DNA of 9,431 nt, from positions 1-9,431 of the forward strand of contig PCVQ01000012.1 of NCBI GenBank assembly GCA_002796025.1, read 5' to 3'. Below the pieces are notes generated by a model. That model did not search any database. It was not told the origin of the DNA and saw nothing but the letters and a program-made list of their open reading frames with translations. Both the position numbers and the translations under genes were made by a program. The stretch comes from Candidatus Peregrinibacteria bacterium CG11_big_fil_rev_8_21_14_0_20_46_8. Lineage in GTDB: Bacteria; Patescibacteriota; Gracilibacteria; UBA1369; UM-FILTER-53-11. Each line of letters starts with the position of its first letter. Within the stretch, counting starts at the first letter, position 1. Below are positions 5,747 to 9,431 of the stretch, piece after piece.

Positions 5747-6274
5747 ATGACAGACATAACTACTCCTCCAATTACTGACGATTCAGCCGGTGACGATAAA
5801 GTAACCCTTATTACCAAAGAGGGTTTGGAGAAATTGAAAGAAGAGCTGCGCTATTTAAAAGAAGTGAAGCGTAAAGAAGTTGCTGAACGCTTACGCGAGG
5901 CCATCTCGTATGGTGATCTTTCGGAGAATGCGGAGTATGAGGAGGCCAAAAACGAACAGGCCTTTACCGAAGGCCGGATCTTGGCACTTGAAGAGAAGAT
6001 TAAAAATGCAAAGATTATTGCCGATAAACATGAGACTGGAAAGGGAGCTACTGTGGTACTCGGCTCAACTGTTGTGATTCAAAATCTATCGAGCAGCTCG
6101 AAGCCCGAAGAAGAGTACACCATTGTGGGCTCAACCGAAGCAGATCCTATTCATCACAAAATTTCCAATGTATCTCCAGTTGGCAAGGGACTGCTTGGCC
6201 AGCATGCCGGTTCTACGGTTAAAGTAAGCACTCCAGGAGGTGCACTTCAGTACAAGATCTTAAAGGTAAAGTAG
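5747..6274 (+). CDS. greA: Transcription elongation factor GreA
   Basis: GreA enters the RNA polymerase secondary channel and stimulates cleavage of backtracked RNA, restarting stalled complexes. The 175-residue protein has the N-terminal coiled coil at about 20-92 ('TKEGLEKLKEELRYLKEVKR'). Its tip carries the hallmark 'GDLSENAEYEEAKNEQAF', with the acidic D57 and E60 that hold Mg in the polymerase active site. The C-terminal FKBP-like domain is at about 98-175 ('SPVGKGLLGQHAGSTVKVST'). The 'GDLSENAEY' tip fits a standard GreA. Compared with E. coli GreA there is an extra N-terminal tail of about 12-16 residues, acidic and Thr-rich, with no better in-frame ATG, so the start is kept. The stop codon directly abuts the lgt stop codon on the other strand, so the genes converge with no spacer. 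Confidence 0.95.
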   Translation: MTDITTPPITDDSAGDDKVTLITKEGLEKLKEELRYLKEVKRKEVAERLREAISYGDLSENAEYEEAKNEQAFTEGRILALEEKIKNAKIIADKHETGKGATVVLGSTVVIQNLSSSSKPEEEYTIVGSTEADPIHHKISNVSPVGKGLLGQHAGSTVKVSTPGGALQYKILKVK

Positions 6275-6294
6275 TCACGACTTTACGAGTGACT
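6266..6294. terminator. Alternative hairpins spanning the greA/lgt stop codons
   Basis: GTAAAGT (6266-6272) pairs with ACTTTAC (6280-6286) around a 7-nt loop, and AGTCAC (6273-6278) pairs with GTGACT (6289-6294) around a 10-nt loop. The two structures overlap and exclude each other. They cover both stop codons and can form in transcripts of either strand. No T run follows on either strand, so they could be bidirectional terminators only if a T tract is not needed. Confidence 0.4.
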
Positions 6295-7069
6295 GTAAGA
6301 CTGCTTTGAGCTCTTTATTCTTATAGAGACGGTGCCCCATATATATCGCAATTGCGAGCGCGATGAGTTGGGGTATTCGAATTGGGCCGAGATTAATAAC
6401 ATCGTCACCGCGCACAAATTCTTCGAGAAAGCGGAATACACTTGCAAGAAATATCGCAATCTCGACCGGTATGCCCGGCAGTGTTCCCCGTAAGCGGCGG
6501 AGAAGAAAGAGAACACAACCGAGCGTGACTCCAAAATAGAGAAAGGCATAGAGCTGTGTAGGGTGTACTGGAGAAACATACCGTACATTGGCATTGCTAA
6601 ATGCGATGCCCCAGGGCAATTCAGTTGGAGAGCCGTGTGCTGTTCCGTCTAAGAAGACACCGATGGTACCGAAGAGCATTCCAAGAAGAATTGCCGGCGT
6701 CATAATCTCAAAGAGCCGTACGGGATTCTCTTGTTCTTTTTTTGCGAGATATACAATGCCGCTGATCCATGCAACCAGTCCTCCCCAAAAGGAGAGTCCT
6801 TTGTCCCAAATTGCAAAGAGTCCCGTAACTGTTTCGATACTAAAATTCGTAAAATAGAGCGAGGGATGGAAAATAATAAAAACCAGCCGTGAGATGAGCA
6901 GTACCCACAAAAAGAGCACAAAGCTATGATCGGAGAGGAGTGTAAGTTTGATGCGATTGCGCTTTGCAAGGCGCGTCAAAAGGAGTGCACCGGCCAGCAT
7001 GCCTAAAACTACAAAAAACCACAGAGAAAATATAGTAATCGGTCCGAATTCGACAAGGATGGGAAACAT
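6275..7069 (-). CDS. lgt: Prolipoprotein diacylglyceryl transferase, divergent active site
   Basis: Lgt attaches diacylglycerol to the lipobox Cys of lipoproteins in the cytoplasmic membrane. The 264-residue length, about seven hydrophobic segments and several motifs fit: 'KGLSFWGGLVAW' (about 90-101), 'GTIGVFLDGTAHGSPTELPW' (134-153, the PROSITE-type Lgt signature region), 'VHPTQLYAF' (168-176) and 'FRFLEEFVRG' (212-221). From memory of E. coli Lgt, the equivalents of R239 and E243 are kept as R213 and E217. The equivalent of H103 is W95, R143 is T135 and N146 is V138, and 'HPSQLYE' ends in Ala. These are notable departures at residues reported as important. It is therefore probably an Lgt-family protein, but activity is uncertain. 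Upstream, the start codon is 4 bp from the stop of the 452-residue gene, suggesting translational coupling in one operon. Confidence 0.8.
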   Translation of the reverse strand: MFPILVEFGPITIFSLWFFVVLGMLAGALLLTRLAKRNRIKLTLLSDHSFVLFLWVLLISRLVFIIFHPSLYFTNFSIETVTGLFAIWDKGLSFWGGLVAWISGIVYLAKKEQENPVRLFEIMTPAILLGMLFGTIGVFLDGTAHGSPTELPWGIAFSNANVRYVSPVHPTQLYAFLYFGVTLGCVLFLLRRLRGTLPGIPVEIAIFLASVFRFLEEFVRGDDVINLGPIRIPQLIALAIAIYMGHRLYKNKELKAVLQSLVKS

Positions 7070-7073
7070 AAGG

Positions 7074-8432
7074 CTAAATTAGGTTGATCGCTATAAGAAG
7101 GAAGCTAAAGATTCCCGCACCATACAGCGCAATCGAAGCCAGTCGTTTTTCTGGAAAGAAGATGTTGCTGATTGCAATGCAGCCATAGGCGATTAAGGTG
7201 AAAAGTGTGAGACTTTTAAGGATTGTCGACTGATAGAAGTAGAGGAATTGCGGGAGTTGAAAATTTGTAATCTCCTTCATCGTGAGCGGATATGTGGCAA
7301 TGTAGAATACCAGATATACAAAGAGCATCCAGCCGAAAAATTGCTGGGCGGTGCTGTGGTGAGGTAGTGTTGTTTGGATTTTTTGAGCATGCGCCGCTTC
7401 TTGTGCCTTCTCTTGTAATCCAGCGAGTTCTGTTTTAAGCCGCTTTTTTTCGGCACGCAAAGTTGAAATACTATTCCATGCTTCGCTCTTACTTTGCGGC
7501 GATTTGCCGGTGAGCGCAACTTTAAGATATGCCAGCATATGTTTATTGGTCATTTTTATTTGTGACCGAATTTCATGCATCTCTTTGGTTTCGTGGGGCA
7601 CTATGGCACGAAGAATTTTTGCAAGAGGTGACAAATAGGTTTTTTTCTCAAATTTTTCGATAATGCCTTCCAGCTCAATAGGTTTGCCGAGGGCCGATGT
7701 TTTTTTAAGCTCTTTAAGCAGCTCGCCGGTTTCGACTTTGAGCTTCATGCCTGCGCGGTCACGCAGCTCTTCTTGGGCAAAGAGTTCTTTTTCTTGAACG
7801 TGTTGGAGCATGCGTTTGCATGTGGTAAGCACGTGATCGATGTTGCTTGAATTCTTAATTCGTTCGAGCTGGTTCATATAGCCCTGCATGGTCGAGCGCT
7901 CTTCATGTTTCATTTGAGCACCGTAGGTTTCCAAAAAGTTTTGGATTTTTTGCATGGTCATCTCTACTTTTTGCAGAATGAGCGCTCGGTTTTGATCTGC
8001 AAGTGGAGATTGTTCAGTCAGACTACTTGCTTGTTCAGGTATGCTGTAAGCATCTTTATACTGTTTCTGAATATCGGCGGTGCCAGCGGCCCGTGCCGCC
8101 TCTTTTTGTTCAGGGGTAAGGGCTGCATCAAAGAGTGCGTTGACTTGCAATTGGTACTCTTCAATAAGCCGCTTGTATGCAAGAAGAGGACTTTCTGCAA
8201 CGATTGTTCCTACGACTTTTTTGCCGCCGGTATCGAGCGCCTCAAATTCAAAAACTGTTTTCCCTTCGTGGGATTCTTGGCTGCCGTCTTGCGGCGCTTC
8301 GGTACTGATTTTAATAACAGCAATTCCGAGTTCACTGAGTTTTTGCTGCGCATTTGCCTCATCCGCTGCATCAATGACACCAGAAAGTTGCTTCTGCTGC
8401 TTATTGAGGCCGACGTAGTGAAAGAGGGGCAT
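7074..8432 (-). CDS. Membrane protein with two tandem GspF/PilC N-terminal-like modules
   Basis: I do not recognise a named family for this 452-residue protein. Two segments share one pattern: residues 4-41 ('FHYVGLNKQQKQLSGVIDAA' then 'LGIAVIKI') and 61-101 ('FEFEALDTGGKKVVGTIVAE' then 'QLQVNALF'). Both read F-x-[YF]-x-x-L-[DN]-x-x-x-K-x-[LV]-x-G-x-I-x-A, then a helix with Ala and Leu, then an [LI]-x-V strand. This is the short N-terminal element of GspF/PilC platform proteins of type II secretion and type IV pili. The rest differs: a helical, charged middle (about 145-352, coiled coil likely at 320-352) and three C-terminal hydrophobic segments (about 365-384, 402-425, 431-452). The usual paired T2SSF bundles were not recognised. 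The middle may face the cytoplasm. It lies 39 bp after pyrG and 4 bp before lgt. A pilus or secretion accessory role is only inferred. Confidence 0.6.
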   Translation of the reverse strand: MPLFHYVGLNKQQKQLSGVIDAADEANAQQKLSELGIAVIKISTEAPQDGSQESHEGKTVFEFEALDTGGKKVVGTIVAESPLLAYKRLIEEYQLQVNALFDAALTPEQKEAARAAGTADIQKQYKDAYSIPEQASSLTEQSPLADQNRALILQKVEMTMQKIQNFLETYGAQMKHEERSTMQGYMNQLERIKNSSNIDHVLTTCKRMLQHVQEKELFAQEELRDRAGMKLKVETGELLKELKKTSALGKPIELEGIIEKFEKKTYLSPLAKILRAIVPHETKEMHEIRSQIKMTNKHMLAYLKVALTGKSPQSKSEAWNSISTLRAEKKRLKTELAGLQEKAQEAAHAQKIQTTLPHHSTAQQFFGWMLFVYLVFYIATYPLTMKEITNFQLPQFLYFYQSTILKSLTLFTLIAYGCIAISNIFFPEKRLASIALYGAGIFSFLLIAINLI

Positions 8433-8441
8433 AAGAGGGCA

Positions 8442-8447
8442 ATTATC
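8442..8447 (-). promoter_or_regulatory. Possible -10 box before the 452-residue gene
   Basis: On the minus strand GATAAT lies 9 nt before the ATG (codon at 8430-8432), giving a transcript with only a 2-3 nt leader. It matches TATAAT at five of six bases. No -35 is evident, and read-through from pyrG is an equal possibility. Confidence 0.25.
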
Positions 8448-8471
8448 GAGCTTTTGATGCTTGCTTATTGG

Positions 8472-9431
8472 TTATTGGCTTCTCTTTATCGCTTCTTTCA
8501 CCAATCCCATAAAGAGCGGGTGCGGTTTATGCGGGCGGGATAAGAATTCGGGATGGAATTGCGAGCCGACCATATAGGGATGTCCGGCAATTTCGGCAAT
8601 TTCGACAAGATTTTCTTTTTGATAAACACCTGCGGGAATCCAGCCCTTTGCTTCGAGTTTTTTGCGGAAGGTATTGTTCACTTCAAAGCGGTGACGGTGA
8701 CGCTCATGAATAAGCTCTTTGCCGTAAATTTTATGCGTTACTGTTCCTTTTTTTATCTTACATGGATACGATCCAAGCCGCAGCGTCCCTCCCTTTGCAC
8801 GCTTTTCTGACTGGTTCGGCATGTAGTGGATAATATGTTTTTCCGGATCTTTTCGCTTTTTACCTTCTTCAAATTCTTCGGATGTGATTGAGTTATCATT
8901 AAGAGCATACCGTGCAAATTCAATTGTCATAATTTGCATGCCCAAGCACAGGCCAAGATATGGCACGTTGTTTTCGCGGGCATAGCGCGCGGCCATAATT
9001 TTTCCTTCGGTACCGCGGATACCAAAGCCACCGGGCACTACAATACCGTCAACCGACTCTAGCTGTTTTAGGGCGTCGACATCCATCTCTTCAAGTTTTT
9101 CCGAGTTAATCCATACAAGTTCCAATTTGCGCTCGTTATGAAAGGCTGCAATTTGCAGTGATTCAATCACCGATAAATAGGCATCGTCCAGGCCGGTGTA
9201 CTTACCGACCAGCGCAATTCGCAGCGCCTTTTTTGACTTTTTAATTTTTTCATTGAGATTTTGCCAGTCTTTTAACTTTGGTTTTACTGACCCAAGTTTG
9301 AGTCGCTTTCCAATAAGTTCCGCGATATTGTGCTCTTCGAGTAGAAGCGGTACTTCGTAGATCGAATTAGCCGTGACTGCGGGAATAACTGCTTCTTGCG
9401 GCGTATCGCAGAAGAGTGCGATCTTCTTGAT
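8472..9431 (-). CDS. pyrG: CTP synthase, C-terminal 319 residues (partial)
   Basis: CTP synthase makes CTP from UTP, ATP and glutamine in the cytoplasm. The reading frame is open to the right edge, so the N-terminal part of the synthetase domain, with its ATP site, is missing from the window. Visible (numbered from the first residue here) are the end of the synthetase domain, 'IYEVPLLLEEHNIAELI' (24-40), the start of the glutaminase domain, 'IALVGKYTGLDDAYLSVIES' (72-91), 'VVPGGFGIRG', the nucleophile elbow 'YLGLCLGMQ' with C162, and 'SQFHPEF' with H293 and E295. Those three form the expected Cys-His-Glu triad of a class I glutamine amidotransferase. The Cys-His spacing of 131 is close to that of E. 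coli PyrG. The length from the edge to the stop fits a normal protein of about 535-545 residues. A 39-bp gap separates it from the next minus-strand gene. Confidence 0.97.
   Translation of the reverse strand: MKKIALFCDTPQEAVIPAVTANSIYEVPLLLEEHNIAELIGKRLKLGSVKPKLKDWQNLNEKIKKSKKALRIALVGKYTGLDDAYLSVIESLQIAAFHNERKLELVWINSEKLEEMDVDALKQLESVDGIVVPGGFGIRGTEGKIMAARYARENNVPYLGLCLGMQIMTIEFARYALNDNSITSEEFEEGKKRKDPEKHIIHYMPNQSEKRAKGGTLRLGSYPCKIKKGTVTHKIYGKELIHERHRHRFEVNNTFRKKLEAKGWIPAGVYQKENLVEIAEIAGHPYMVGSQFHPEFLSRPHKPHPLFMGLVKEAIKRSQ

Noticed and set aside
8465..8478. TTATTGG twice in tandem at the pyrG stop codon.
   Set aside because: Only two 7-bp copies, partly coding; too little to call an element, although it echoes the heptamer theme.
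7905..8543. A 212-codon plus-strand reading frame opposite the 452-residue gene.
   Set aside because: Its translation is Phe/Leu/Cys-rich without motifs, it overlaps the pyrG end, and the minus-strand frame shows a coherent duplicated module and membrane segments.
1..9431. TGA recoded as an amino acid, as in some Patescibacteria.
   Set aside because: TGA ends the HNH gene and lgt at sensible places and does not occur inside conserved genes.
1..9431. tRNA genes, CRISPR arrays, insertion sequences.
   Set aside because: No cloverleaf, no regularly spaced repeat-spacer units and no transposase were seen. The heptamer arrays have no spacers of CRISPR size.

Overview
This window looks like a chromosomal housekeeping segment of a small-genome bacterium. 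The best guess is a member of the Patescibacteria (Candidate Phyla Radiation), but no rRNA or ribosomal protein is present to place it. The guess rests on three things: compact core genes (a 391-residue sigma factor, a 594-residue primase), intergenic DNA built from 7-bp AT-rich repeats, and no Shine-Dalgarno sequence before any of the seven visible start codons. TGA is used as a stop (HNH gene, lgt) and never appears inside a recognised gene, so the TGA-recoded lineages are unlikely.

Layout, left to right. Plus strand: the last 43 codons of a truB-like tRNA pseudouridine synthase; a 262-bp AT-rich gap with three inverted repeats; a 317-residue HNH endonuclease; a polyprenyl-phosphate sugar-1-phosphate transferase of the WecA/TagO/MraY family; dnaG (primase) and rpoD (primary sigma factor) separated by 8 bp; a 169-bp spacer holding an inverted pair of heptamer arrays; and greA (transcript cleavage factor). 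Minus strand, convergent with greA at zero spacing: lgt (prolipoprotein diacylglyceryl transferase, with unusual catalytic-site residues), an unnamed 452-residue membrane protein 4 bp upstream of it, and the C-terminal 319 residues of pyrG (CTP synthase), which runs off the right edge.

How the genes relate. dnaG-rpoD is the core of the classical macromolecular-synthesis operon (normally rpsU-dnaG-rpoD) and joins replication priming to housekeeping transcription; greA next door rescues stalled polymerase. The minus-strand block joins nucleotide synthesis to the cell envelope. The transferase and Lgt are both envelope enzymes.

Most interesting points. (1) The 452-residue protein starts with two tandem copies of a module resembling the short N-terminal element of GspF/PilC type II secretion/type IV pilus platform proteins, but lacks a recognisable T2SSF bundle and ends in about three membrane segments. 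(2) Several genes have a -10 box only 5-9 nt before the start codon, pointing to leaderless mRNAs. (3) The dnaG start codon sits in a perfect 16-bp palindrome, just after a 13-bp tandem repeat. (4) The heptamer inverted repeat before greA seems to supply the greA -35 box. (5) Lgt lacks the usual His and Arg at its signature sites. No CRISPR array, tRNA, insertion sequence or complete defence system was seen.
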